Assembly: GCA_027618625.1 (NCBI GenBank)
Contig: JAQCER010000042.1
Location: 1 to 11,427, forward strand
Direction: 5' to 3'
Origin: Verrucomicrobiota bacterium
GTDB taxonomy: Bacteria > Verrucomicrobiota > Verrucomicrobiia > Verrucomicrobiales > DEV007
DNA: 11,427 bases
The notes beneath the pieces are model-generated. The model searched no databases, had not been told where the DNA came from, and saw only the letters and a program-made list of their open reading frames with translations. Within the stretch, counting starts at the first letter, position 1. Each line of letters begins with the position of its first letter. Shown one piece after another: positions 1 through 7,064 of this stretch. The position numbers were made by a program, and so were the translations under genes.

Positions 1-2
1 AA

Positions 3-830
3 ATGAAGAACTACCGCCTTACCCGCCTATTCAACTCCCGCTCGAGCCGCTGCTTTGATGTTGCGGTTGATCATGGCTTCTTCAACCAACCGGGCTTTCT
101 TCATGGCATTGAAGACATGGGCTCGGTCGTAAAGACTTTAGTCGATGCTGGACCGGATGCGATTCAGCTTACGGTCGGGCAGGCTCGCCACTTGCAGGAA
201 CTTCCAGGGCGTGAGAAACCCAGCCTGGTTTTGCGCACAGACGTCGCAAACATTTACGGCAAGGAGCTTCCCGACACTGCGTTCAGCCAGATGCTGGAGG
301 AAACGATGCTGCAGGCGGTGCGACTGGATGCGGCCTGTGTCTGTGTGAATCTGTTCCAGATTCCCGGCGCTCCAGAAGTGCACGCTCAATGCATCGAGAA
401 CATCCTCAAATTGAAACCGGAAGCGGACTTTTATGGTATGCCGATGATGGTTGAGCCGCTGGTGTTCCAGCCCAACGCGAAAGGCGGCGGCTACATGGTG
501 AATGGGGACGTCACGCAGATATCATATCTGGTTAGACAGGCCGTAGAACTCGGCGCAGACATCATTAAAGCGGACCCGACCGATGACGTCAGCCTTTACC
601 ATCAGGTCGTGAAGGTCGCTTCGGGAATTCCTGTGCTGGTAAGAGGCGGCGGCAAAGTCAGTGACCGCGAGATCCTTGAGCGCACGCAAGGCCTCATCGG
701 CCAAGGTGCGGCGGGGATCGTCTATGGGCGCAATGTGATCCAACACGACAATCCTCGCGGGATCGTTGCCGCGCTGATGGCAATGGTGCATGACAACGCG
801 GACGTCGACACCGCTCTGGCGATGATCTAA
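3..830 (+). CDS. Class I aldolase of the DhnA/DeoC/LacD type
   Basis: A 275-residue TIM-barrel aldolase predicted to act in the cytoplasm through a Schiff base. The likely catalytic lysine is K189 in ADIIKADP. AVDHG (21-25) near the N-terminus fits the first beta strand, which carries the conserved Asp of this family. VLVRGGGK (211-218) and GAAGIVYGRN (235-244) match the two C-terminal phosphate-binding loops of DhnA-type fructose-bisphosphate aldolases and LsrF, so a phosphorylated substrate is likely. Length is normal for the family. The ATG lies two bases from the window edge, so its upstream signals cannot be seen and a slightly earlier start cannot be excluded. It is followed after 6 bases by the GlcD-like gene, which suggests an operon for sugar or sugar-acid breakdown. 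Alternatives are a true fructose-bisphosphate aldolase or a 2-keto-3-deoxy-sugar (phosphate) aldolase. The family is confident; the substrate is not known. Confidence 0.85.
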   Translation: MKNYRLTRLFNSRSSRCFDVAVDHGFFNQPGFLHGIEDMGSVVKTLVDAGPDAIQLTVGQARHLQELPGREKPSLVLRTDVANIYGKELPDTAFSQMLEETMLQAVRLDAACVCVNLFQIPGAPEVHAQCIENILKLKPEADFYGMPMMVEPLVFQPNAKGGGYMVNGDVTQISYLVRQAVELGADIIKADPTDDVSLYHQVVKVASGIPVLVRGGGKVSDREILERTQGLIGQGAAGIVYGRNVIQHDNPRGIVAALMAMVHDNADVDTALAMI

Positions 831-836
831 GCGAAC

Positions 837-2219
837 ATGCAACTTACAGCTGGATTCGAGAGTGCGTTGGCCGACATCGCCGGAGCCGAAAACGTCCTCA
901 CAGCACCCGAGGATCTTGTTCCCTACGGCTTCGATGGCACAGCGGCGCTCCGCGAGCGGCCAGCGGTGGTGGTACTGCCAGGCTCGACCGAGGAAGTGTC
1001 CAGATGTGTGCAATGGGCCAACGCCCAGGAAGTTTCCATCACCACCCGTGGCTCGGGAACAGGACTGAGCGGCGGCAGCGTCCCCGTGCCTGGTGGATTG
1101 GTGCTCTGCCTGGTGCGCATGAATCGAGTGCTGGAAGTCGATCCAAAGAACCTGACCGTGCGCGCACAATGTGGTGCGATCACACAGCGGGTGGATCAAG
1201 CCGCCAGCGAGCACGGTTTATTTTATCCCCCTGATCCCGGATCGATGAAGATCAGCACGATCGGCGGCAACGTCGCTGAAAATTCCGGTGGCCTGCGCGG
1301 ACTCAAGTACGGGGTGACCCGCGACTACGTCATGGGCCTCGAGGTAGTGCTGCCGGACGGAAAGATCTGCCGACTCGGAAATGCCTGCGTCAAAGATGTG
1401 GCCGGCTACTCGATGAAAGATCTCTTTATCGGCTCGGAAGGCACGCTCGGGATCATCACTGAGGTGCTGCTGAAGCTGCTGCCCCGCCCCGCTGCCCGGC
1501 GCACGTTGCTTGCGAGCTATGATCGCATGGAGGATGCCGCGGAGACCGTCTCAGCAATCATCGCCGCGAAGATCATCCCATGCACACTTGAGTTCCTCGA
1601 TCGCATGACCATCGGCTGCGTTGAAGATTTCGCGAAAATTGGTCTACCTACCGACTGCGACGCTCTGTTATTAATGGAAACCGACGGTCATCCTGCTGCG
1701 GTCGAAGACGAAGCCGCCCGCATGGCGGAAATCGCCCGTGCCCACGGCGCGCGCGACGTGACCACCGCACGCGATGAAGCGGAGGCACTGCGATTGGCCA
1801 GTGCACGACGCAGCGCCTTCTCCGCGCTGGCACGCATCCGTCCAACCACCATTCTTGAGGACGTGACCGTTCCCCGCAGTGCACTTGCAGAAATGGTTTC
1901 TTATGTGGCAGCCATCGCTAAAGAACAACGCCTGACCGTTGGCACCTTCGGCCACATGGGCGACGGCAATTTACACCCCACCTTCCTGACTGACGAACGC
2001 GATGCCGAAGAGATGCGACGCGTGCATGTCGCGCTGGATGCCATTGTCGCGAAGACACTCGAACTTGGTGGCACCATTACCGGTGAACATGGCGTCGGCC
2101 TGGCCAAGAAACCATGGCTGCGCCAGCAACTCGGCGACGCCAGCTACGAACTCATGCGATTGGTGAAGAATGCCATCGACCCGCAGCATCGGCTGAATCC
2201 TGGAAAGATCTTCGACTAA
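837..2219 (+). CDS. glcD: GlcD-like FAD-linked 2-hydroxyacid dehydrogenase
   Basis: A 460-residue flavoprotein of the glycolate oxidase/D-lactate dehydrogenase family, which oxidises a D-2-hydroxyacid (glycolate, D-lactate or similar) to the 2-oxoacid. The N-terminal PCMH-type FAD domain spans about residues 41-218, with RGSGTGLSGG (71-80), PPDPGS (131-136) and TIGGNVAENSGG (141-152). The C-terminal FAD-oxidase domain contains GHMGDGNLHP (372-381) and TGEHGVGLAKK (415-425), with the histidines typical of the active site, and ends in NPGKIF. Length is close to that of E. coli GlcD. The start is the first ATG after the in-frame stop of the aldolase and has no Shine-Dalgarno sequence. The GlcF-like gene follows after 7 bases, so the two probably form one membrane-linked complex. 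No GlcE, the third E. coli subunit, is encoded nearby. The exact hydroxyacid is undetermined. Confidence 0.93.
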   Translation: MQLTAGFESALADIAGAENVLTAPEDLVPYGFDGTAALRERPAVVVLPGSTEEVSRCVQWANAQEVSITTRGSGTGLSGGSVPVPGGLVLCLVRMNRVLEVDPKNLTVRAQCGAITQRVDQAASEHGLFYPPDPGSMKISTIGGNVAENSGGLRGLKYGVTRDYVMGLEVVLPDGKICRLGNACVKDVAGYSMKDLFIGSEGTLGIITEVLLKLLPRPAARRTLLASYDRMEDAAETVSAIIAAKIIPCTLEFLDRMTIGCVEDFAKIGLPTDCDALLLMETDGHPAAVEDEAARMAEIARAHGARDVTTARDEAEALRLASARRSAFSALARIRPTTILEDVTVPRSALAEMVSYVAAIAKEQRLTVGTFGHMGDGNLHPTFLTDERDAEEMRRVHVALDAIVAKTLELGGTITGEHGVGLAKKPWLRQQLGDASYELMRLVKNAIDPQHRLNPGKIFD

Positions 2220-2226
2220 CCCCAGC

Positions 2227-3531
2227 GTGGCACAATCGCTCAAACAACTCGATTTTTCCGTCCTCCAGCAGTGCATGCATTGCGGAATGTGCCTGCCCAC
2301 TTGCCCGACCTACGATGCCACATTGCGTGAGCGCCACAGTCCGCGAGGCCGCATTGCCCTCATGCGAGCCGTCGCCGAGGATGAGCTTTCAATCGGCAAA
2401 GAATTCGCCGATGAAATGAGTTATTGCCTGGGCTGCCTTGCGTGCCAGACCGCGTGCCCGGCTGGTGTTGACTACGCAGAGTTGTTCGAAACGGCTCGGG
2501 CGGATATCGAAAGCCATTCGGTAAACCATGGGCTGGCGAGACGCTTCTGGCGTTGGCTGACATTGGAACAGTTGTTCATGCGTCCGCAACTGCTGCGCAT
2601 GGCCGGGGCAGCGCTACGCCTCTATCAGCACTCCGGCATGGAGGCAATCGTCAGGGAACTGGGTCTGACACGCTTGCTGCCAAAAGACCTCCGACGCCTG
2701 GAACCACAGAGCCCGCGCATGAGTCCATTGTTTTCCAATGGGCTGATCGAAGTGCACGAATCCCCGAAAGGCGGCGCAAAATACCGCGTCGCGCTGCTCA
2801 CCGGGTGCGTGCAGGATCTGGCGTTCTCGGACGTCAACCGCGACACAGCAGATGTCCTGCTGGCAAATGGGTGCTCCGTGCACACACCTGCCGTTCAGCA
2901 CTGCTGCGGGTCGCTGCACGGACACAACGGCGAACCCGAACTCGCCCGGCAACTCGCCCGCCGCCAGATCGACATGCTGCCGCCCGATTCCTACGATGCC
3001 ATCATCACCAATGCGGGTGGCTGCGGCTCCCACCTGCGCCACTACGGCAAACTGCTGGAGGATGATCCGGCCTATTCAGAGCGCGCGAAAGCCTGGGACT
3101 CAAAGCTGCGCGATATCCACGAGTGGCTCGCACAGATCATATGTCGTCCTCCACAGGTAGCTCCTTTCCGATCGACCATCAGGCTCAGCTATCACGATTC
3201 CTGCCACCTGACCCATGGCCAGAAAGTCACCCAGCAACCACGCATGCTTCTCAAGTCAGTACCGGGAATCGATTTCGTTGAACTCCCGGAAAGCAACTGG
3301 TGCTGCGGTAGCGCGGGAGTCTACAACATTACCCAGCCCGCGCAATCTGAGGAACTATTACAGCGAAAAATTGATCACATCCTCGGAACCAGATGCGATG
3401 TGCTGGCAACCGCAAATCCCGGCTGCCACATGCAAGTCGTGCGTGGCCTGGCGCAAAAGGGAGCCTCGATCCAAGTCTTTCACCCAGTGAGCATCCTGGC
3501 ACGCGCCTACCGCAACGAATCCCCAAACTGA
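2227..3531 (+). CDS. glcF: GlcF-like (Fe-S)-binding electron-transfer subunit
   Basis: A 434-residue iron-sulfur protein that probably takes electrons from the GlcD-like flavoprotein and passes them to the quinone pool at the cytoplasmic membrane. Two 4Fe-4S ferredoxin motifs lie near the N-terminus: C16-C19-C22-C26 (CMHCGMCLPTCP) and C67-C70-C73-C77 (CLGCLACQTACP). Two CCG (heterodisulfide-reductase-like) domains follow: C194, C226-C227-G228 and C266 in the first, and C326, C359-C360-G361 and C400 in the second. All expected cysteines are present, so the protein looks functional. The GTG at 2227 is chosen because it lies 7 bases after glcD and the next Met (in CMHCG) would cut into the first cluster. 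No Shine-Dalgarno sequence is visible. It is the last gene of the first block, and no transporter or dehydrogenase partner other than glcD lies next to it. Confidence 0.92.
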   Translation: MAQSLKQLDFSVLQQCMHCGMCLPTCPTYDATLRERHSPRGRIALMRAVAEDELSIGKEFADEMSYCLGCLACQTACPAGVDYAELFETARADIESHSVNHGLARRFWRWLTLEQLFMRPQLLRMAGAALRLYQHSGMEAIVRELGLTRLLPKDLRRLEPQSPRMSPLFSNGLIEVHESPKGGAKYRVALLTGCVQDLAFSDVNRDTADVLLANGCSVHTPAVQHCCGSLHGHNGEPELARQLARRQIDMLPPDSYDAIITNAGGCGSHLRHYGKLLEDDPAYSERAKAWDSKLRDIHEWLAQIICRPPQVAPFRSTIRLSYHDSCHLTHGQKVTQQPRMLLKSVPGIDFVELPESNWCCGSAGVYNITQPAQSEELLQRKIDHILGTRCDVLATANPGCHMQVVRGLAQKGASIQVFHPVSILARAYRNESPN

Positions 3532-3544
3532 CAATTGACAATTG
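3532..3544. repeat. Perfect 13-bp dyad, CAATTG-A-CAATTG
   Basis: Two self-complementary CAATTG hexamers separated by one base form a perfect 6+1+6 inverted repeat directly after the glcF stop codon. The same bases form a direct repeat of GACAATT. It overlaps the TTGACA hexamer at 3535-3540. It could be an operator or part of a weak transcript end. Chance occurrence is possible at this length. Confidence 0.4.
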
Positions 3545-3548
3545 CCGC

Positions 3549-3561
3549 CAAATTCGATTTG
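3549..3561. repeat. 13-bp dyad, CAAAT-TCG-ATTTG
   Basis: A perfect 5+3+5 inverted repeat four bases downstream of the CAATTG dyad. The two together give an AT-rich, symmetrical patch in an otherwise GC-rich region. No function is assigned. It is too AT-rich and too short to be an effective terminator stem. Confidence 0.3.
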
Positions 3562-3615
3562 AGAGGCGCGCTTAGCAGTTTCATTGAGCGAACCTTCGAA
3601 CCGAAAGTAGGCGCA

Positions 3616-3628
3616 CGAATCTGATTCG
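3616..3628. repeat. Perfect 13-bp dyad, CGAATC-T-GATTCG
   Basis: A perfect 6+1+6 inverted repeat in the gap between glcF and the dehydratase gene. Its size and symmetry would suit a dimeric regulator binding site (GntR, LacI or similar), but no regulator is encoded in the window and no second copy of this exact site was noticed. Chance remains possible. Confidence 0.3.
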
Positions 3629-3703
3629 ATGTCAGCAGCTGCACCGAGTGCCCCAAAACTTAACAGTGAGTACAGAAAGACGAACTCGGGGAGGTTCTTC
3701 ATG

Positions 3704-3725
3704 ATTCATATGTTGAAACATGAAT
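3704..3725. repeat. Imperfect dyad around ATGTT-GA-AACAT
   Basis: The core ATGTT (3710-3714), two-base spacer and AACAT (3717-3721) form a perfect inverted repeat. If two bases are allowed to bulge in the left arm, the pairing extends to ATTCAT and ATGAAT on the outer sides. It lies about 230 bases upstream of the dehydratase start. It may be an operator; no direct evidence. Confidence 0.3.
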
Positions 3726-3848
3726 GCCCTTCCTGTGATGGGAAGCGGGCAGCATCAAAATTGCCACCGCCGCAACTTCCCCATCCACGACCCGCGCGAC
3801 CAAGCAACGACAACGACAACATCACAGCCCTTTACGAACCCGCTTCCT

Positions 3849-3868
3849 TCGGCGACTCTCCTCGCCGA
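3849..3868 (+). repeat. GC-rich hairpin, 7-bp stem and 6-base loop
   Basis: TCGGCGA (3849-3855) pairs perfectly with TCGCCGA (3862-3868) across a CTCTCC loop. It lies 88 bases upstream of the dehydratase start codon, probably inside the leader if transcription begins upstream of it. There is no following T-run, so it is not a standard intrinsic terminator. A structural or regulatory role in the leader RNA is possible but unproven. Confidence 0.4.
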
Positions 3869-3956
3869 CGGCCCTGCCGCACAACTCACGCTAATGATGC
3901 CTTGCGAATCGTTCGAGATTCTTTCATGACTATCGCTCCAGCCTGCCTGATCCCCA

Positions 3957-5612
3957 ATGACAACCACCATTCGAGCTCAATTTGTAGATCCCAAGGACGA
4001 TTGCGTCGTCGCTCTCACCGACCTCAGCGCTGGCGAGACCGTGTCCGCCAGCGGCAAGTCCTTTACGTTGCGCGATGCCATTCCTGCCAAGCACAAATTC
4101 ACGGCACGTGACTTCCAGTCAGGCGAGCGCGTGACTATGTACGGCGTCACCGTTGGCGTCGTGAATTGCGCGCTCCCGACGGGAAGCCTCCTGACAACCT
4201 CCAACCTCGCCCACGCGACCGACGGTTTCACTGGCAAACAAGGCGATCGCGCCTGGACGCCGCCCGCAACGGACCAATGGGAATCGCATTCGTGGCAGGG
4301 GTACCACCGTGCAGACGGGAAGGTGGGCACGGCGAACCATTGGTTGGTGATTCCGTTAGTGTTCTGTGAGAACCGGAACCTTGCGATCCTTCGGGAATCG
4401 ATGGTGCGCGAGCTGGGGTATGGCAAAGCATCAGGCTACCAGATATTCGCGGCAAAGCTGGCAGCGCTCTATCGCCAGGGTGCGCCTGCCGACGAAATCG
4501 CGGCGCTGCAACTGGAGGCCGCACAGGCCGAAGCGGAATCACGCGTCTTCACCAATGTCGACGGCGTCAAGTTCCTTGAGCATGGCCTCGGCTGCGGCGG
4601 CACTCGACAGGATGCGGAAGCCCTGTGCGGCCTGCTCGCCGGCTACATCAACCATCCAAATGTTGCGGGTGCAACGATTCTGAGTCTCGGCTGCCAGAAC
4701 GCTCAGGTGCAGCTTCTCGAAGATCAAATCCGACTGCGCAGTCCCCACTTCAGCAAGCCCCTTGAGACCTTCGAGCAGCAAAAGTGCAGCTCTGAGAAGG
4801 CAATGATCAGCGATGCCATGCGCGCGATTTTCTCCGGTATGGCCGAGGCAAACAAGGCACGGCGCCAGCCAGCGGCGATCAGCGACCTTACCATCGGCGT
4901 GGAATGCGGCGGCTCCGACGGCTTCTCTGGCATCTCGGCGAATCCTGTCATCGGCTCCGTATCTGACCTCGTTGTCGCCCTTGGCGGAAGTATCATCCTG
5001 TCAGAATTTCCGGAGTTGTGTGGCGTCGAGCAAAGTCTCGCCGACCGCTGCGTCAATGCCGAAATAGCCGAACGTTTCGTGTATTTGATGCGCACCTACA
5101 ACCAGCGAGCGGAAGCAGTGGGCTCCGGATTCCATGCCAATCCATCGCCTGGCAACATTGCCGATGGCCTGATCACCGATGCCATCAAGTCCGCCGGAGC
5201 GGCGCGCAAAGGTGGCACATCGCCCGTCCACAGTGTCCTCGACTATCCGGAAGCCGTCACGTCCAAAGGCCTCACGCTGCTGTGCAGCCCCGGCAACGAT
5301 GTGGAATCCACGACCGCGATGGCCGGAGCTGGAGCCAACCTCATGCTGTTCTCGACAGGCCTTGGAACACCGACCGGCAATCCCATTGTCCCAACCATCA
5401 AGCTTGCCACCAACACCGACCTCGCCACCCGGCTAGCCGACATCATCGACTTCGACGCCGGACCGATCATCCGCGGCGAACGCAGTGTGGCAGACCTGGG
5501 ACACGACCTGCTCGACATGTGCCTGCGCACTGCCAATGGCGATTTCGTCCCAGCTGCGGTGCGACTCGGCCAGGACGATTTCCTGCCATGGAAGCGCGGA
5601 GTTTCGCTTTAA
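3957..5612 (+). CDS. uxaA: UxaA-family altronate/sugar-acid dehydratase
   Basis: A 551-residue cytoplasmic dehydratase of the UxaA/GarD family, which removes water from a sugar acid such as D-altronate to give a 2-keto-3-deoxy acid. An N-terminal SAF domain (about 14-90) precedes the catalytic part. Diagnostic segments are GYHRADGKVGTANHW (115-129), PLVFCENRN (133-141), HGLGCGGT (209-216), C246, ECGGSDGFSGISANP (316-330) and EFPELCGVE (350-358). The C-terminus FLPWKRGVSL marks the long subfamily common in Bacteroidota and PVC bacteria, longer than the 495-residue E. coli UxaA. ATG 3957 is the first start after an in-frame TGA at 3948-3950, so the start is firm although no Shine-Dalgarno sequence is present. 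The outer-membrane factor gene follows after 20 bases. The family is certain; altronate is the default substrate, and galactarate, fuconate-like or other acids are alternatives. Confidence 0.93.
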   Translation: MTTTIRAQFVDPKDDCVVALTDLSAGETVSASGKSFTLRDAIPAKHKFTARDFQSGERVTMYGVTVGVVNCALPTGSLLTTSNLAHATDGFTGKQGDRAWTPPATDQWESHSWQGYHRADGKVGTANHWLVIPLVFCENRNLAILRESMVRELGYGKASGYQIFAAKLAALYRQGAPADEIAALQLEAAQAEAESRVFTNVDGVKFLEHGLGCGGTRQDAEALCGLLAGYINHPNVAGATILSLGCQNAQVQLLEDQIRLRSPHFSKPLETFEQQKCSSEKAMISDAMRAIFSGMAEANKARRQPAAISDLTIGVECGGSDGFSGISANPVIGSVSDLVVALGGSIILSEFPELCGVEQSLADRCVNAEIAERFVYLMRTYNQRAEAVGSGFHANPSPGNIADGLITDAIKSAGAARKGGTSPVHSVLDYPEAVTSKGLTLLCSPGNDVESTTAMAGAGANLMLFSTGLGTPTGNPIVPTIKLATNTDLATRLADIIDFDAGPIIRGERSVADLGHDLLDMCLRTANGDFVPAAVRLGQDDFLPWKRGVSL

Positions 5613-5632
5613 GGGATGCAAAGCCTATCAGG

Positions 5633-7048
5633 ATGAAACAATTGACCCGAAAGGTCTGCCCTGCTTCTGCAGTTGTCGGGGCAGTGCGGAATGCAGGTAT
5701 CATCATCGGATTCGTGGCCCTCATACCGGGCTGTCAAACAACCCAAAAGCCCAAAAATCACGATCCACTCGTCTCCGGCGGTGATTCCTTTGTCGCTGGC
5801 CCATCGGTTGAAAACGGTGCGATTCCTCCCACGCCATGGTGGAAGGCGTTTCGCGATCCGGAGCTGAGTGAACTCATCGAATCTGCGCTCAAATCCAATC
5901 TTTCCGCTCAACAGTTTGCCTCCAGAATCAAACAGGCCGATGCCCGCAAACGCAAAACGGGCGCTGGCCTTTTTCCATCACTGACTCTGGCTGCAGACAC
6001 CACACGACGCGACACGCATCAATTGAATGACACTGCTGCAACGAGCCACGAACGCACGACTTCGATTGGCCTTCTCTTCGACTGGGAAGCAGATGTCTGG
6101 GGAAAGCTCTCAGCTGCCTGGCAGGCCGCGCAGCTCGATATTGAAGCAGCGCGCTATGACTGGCTGGGCGCCCAACTGCTTTTGACCTCGTCCGTCAGCC
6201 AGACTTATCTTGAGATTCTCGAACAGCGCCAACTTCTCCAGCTTCTAAAGGATCAGGTTGAAGTGAACGAGACACTGGCAAAGCTCACCGAACTTCGCTA
6301 CGGACAGGGTCAGGCATCGATTGTCGATATTCTTCAACAGCGCGAACAGCTCAAGGCTACTCAGGCACTGTTCCCTGAAACGGAAGCGGAACTCGCCGAC
6401 TTGAATTATGCATTGGCAGTCCTGTTAGGGCGCGCGCCGCAAGCGGAAGCGCTCGTGACCCGCACCGACTTTCCAGGTCCCTTGAGGCTGCGCGCGAGCG
6501 GCACACCTTCGACTCTGCTCAAAGAACGCCCGGACCTGCTCTCCGCCCAGGCGCGCATCGCAGCCATCGACCAGCGGGTTGCAGAAGCAGCAGCCGACCG
6601 CCTGCCTCGATTTTCACTTCGCTCGTCCCTAACCGTATCGGGCGTCCCCAGCCTCGAATCTCTCGTGAGCTCGCTGCTCGTCGGAGCGCTGGCACCCATC
6701 GTCGATGGCGGCGAACGCAGGGCCGAGATCGAGCTGCGCAAGGCTGAGCTCGAAGAAGCAATCCAGTTTTACTCACAACTCTACCTGGAAGCCATCGCCG
6801 AGGTGGAATCGGCCCTTTATCGCGAATCCAAACAATCCGAGAGAGTCGACCTCCTGGAAAGCCAGTTGGAAACCGCCCAAAAACTGCTCGGCGAAACCCG
6901 CAACCGCTACAGCAACGGACTCACTGACTACCTTCCTGTGCTGGCCGCCATTCAGAGCGTGCAAAGGCTGGAGCGCGAACTTATTTCCAACAAACGTACC
7001 CACTTGAGCTATCGGGTTGCGATTCATCGCGCATTCGGGGGACAATAG
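5633..7048 (+). CDS. RND efflux outer-membrane lipoprotein (NodT/TolC family)
   Basis: A 471-residue outer-membrane channel of a tripartite efflux pump. A lipoprotein signal peptide ends in a lipobox-like LIPGC with Cys34 as the lipidated residue. Two OEP repeats follow. The first opens with PWWKAFRDPELSELIESAL (68-86) and contains FDWEADVWGKL (149-159). The second contains LLKERPDLLSAQARIAA (295-311) and PIVDGGERR (355-363) and ends in YRVAIHRAFGG. Long helical stretches between them fit the periplasmic coiled-coil tunnel. The frame stays open upstream to 5018 inside uxaA, but the ATG at 5633 gives a normal signal peptide and length, so the extension is rejected. An AGG directly abuts this ATG and AAGGG lies about 18 bases upstream, neither at ideal spacing. 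The adaptor gene follows after 16 bases. Export substrate unknown. Confidence 0.92.
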   Translation: MKQLTRKVCPASAVVGAVRNAGIIIGFVALIPGCQTTQKPKNHDPLVSGGDSFVAGPSVENGAIPPTPWWKAFRDPELSELIESALKSNLSAQQFASRIKQADARKRKTGAGLFPSLTLAADTTRRDTHQLNDTAATSHERTTSIGLLFDWEADVWGKLSAAWQAAQLDIEAARYDWLGAQLLLTSSVSQTYLEILEQRQLLQLLKDQVEVNETLAKLTELRYGQGQASIVDILQQREQLKATQALFPETEAELADLNYALAVLLGRAPQAEALVTRTDFPGPLRLRASGTPSTLLKERPDLLSAQARIAAIDQRVAEAAADRLPRFSLRSSLTVSGVPSLESLVSSLLVGALAPIVDGGERRAEIELRKAELEEAIQFYSQLYLEAIAEVESALYRESKQSERVDLLESQLETAQKLLGETRNRYSNGLTDYLPVLAAIQSVQRLERELISNKRTHLSYRVAIHRAFGGQ

Positions 7049-7064
7049 CTCGCCCCACCCCTGA

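Larger units (their letters stand above)
3532..3702 (-). pseudogene. Possible 5' remnant of a secreted LamG-like protein gene
   Basis: On the minus strand, an ATG at 3702-3700 opens a frame whose first 23 residues resemble a signal peptide: a short start with Lys2, a hydrophobic core (FVFLYSLLSFGALG) and an AAA cleavage-like site. The following residues CAYFRFEGSLNETA recall the start of LamG/concanavalin-like domains of secreted PVC-bacterial proteins. The frame stays open but then runs antisense through the 3' end of glcF, where the translation is not protein-like, so at most the first ~57 codons could be genuine. No Shine-Dalgarno sequence sits at a normal distance. The likely explanations are a truncated gene remnant or chance. 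The domain match is from memory and weak. Confidence 0.2.
3532..3956. other. 425-base intergenic region between the two gene blocks
   Basis: This is the only long gap in the window and the natural place for a terminator of block 1 and a promoter of block 2. It holds several short dyads (listed separately), a 7-bp direct repeat GACAATT at 3530-3536 and 3537-3543, and a short CAACGA-type repeat at 3805-3820. A TTGACA hexamer lies at 3535-3540, but no good -10 box follows at 15-18 bases, so I do not call a promoter. No stem followed by a T-run was found, so no intrinsic terminator is called. A weak + strand reading frame (3629-4111) runs into the dehydratase gene in another frame and looks spurious. 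A possible minus-strand gene remnant covers 3532-3702. Confidence 0.7.

Noticed and set aside
522..1214. 230-codon minus-strand frame
   Set aside because: It is antisense to the aldolase and GlcD genes, both of which have clear motifs, and its His/Arg/Cys-rich translation is typical of a shadow frame in GC-rich coding DNA.
3535..3563. TTGACA hexamer as a sigma-70 promoter
   Set aside because: No acceptable -10 hexamer occurs at 15-18 bases downstream, and the bacterial group may not use this consensus strictly.
3805..3820. CAACGA tandem repeat
   Set aside because: Only two full and one partial unit; too short to be a meaningful repeat array.
3849..3868. Hairpin as an intrinsic terminator of glcF
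   Set aside because: It lacks a T-run on either strand and lies more than 300 bases downstream of glcF.
3629..4111. 160-codon + strand frame in the intergenic gap
   Set aside because: It overlaps the first 150 bases of uxaA in another frame, has low-complexity Pro/Arg/Ser-rich content and shows no recognisable domain.
5018..5632. Open frame upstream of the outer-membrane factor gene, adding 205 residues
   Set aside because: It lies in a shifted frame inside uxaA, has an Arg/Pro/His-rich shadow composition, and would bury the lipoprotein signal peptide that begins at 5633.
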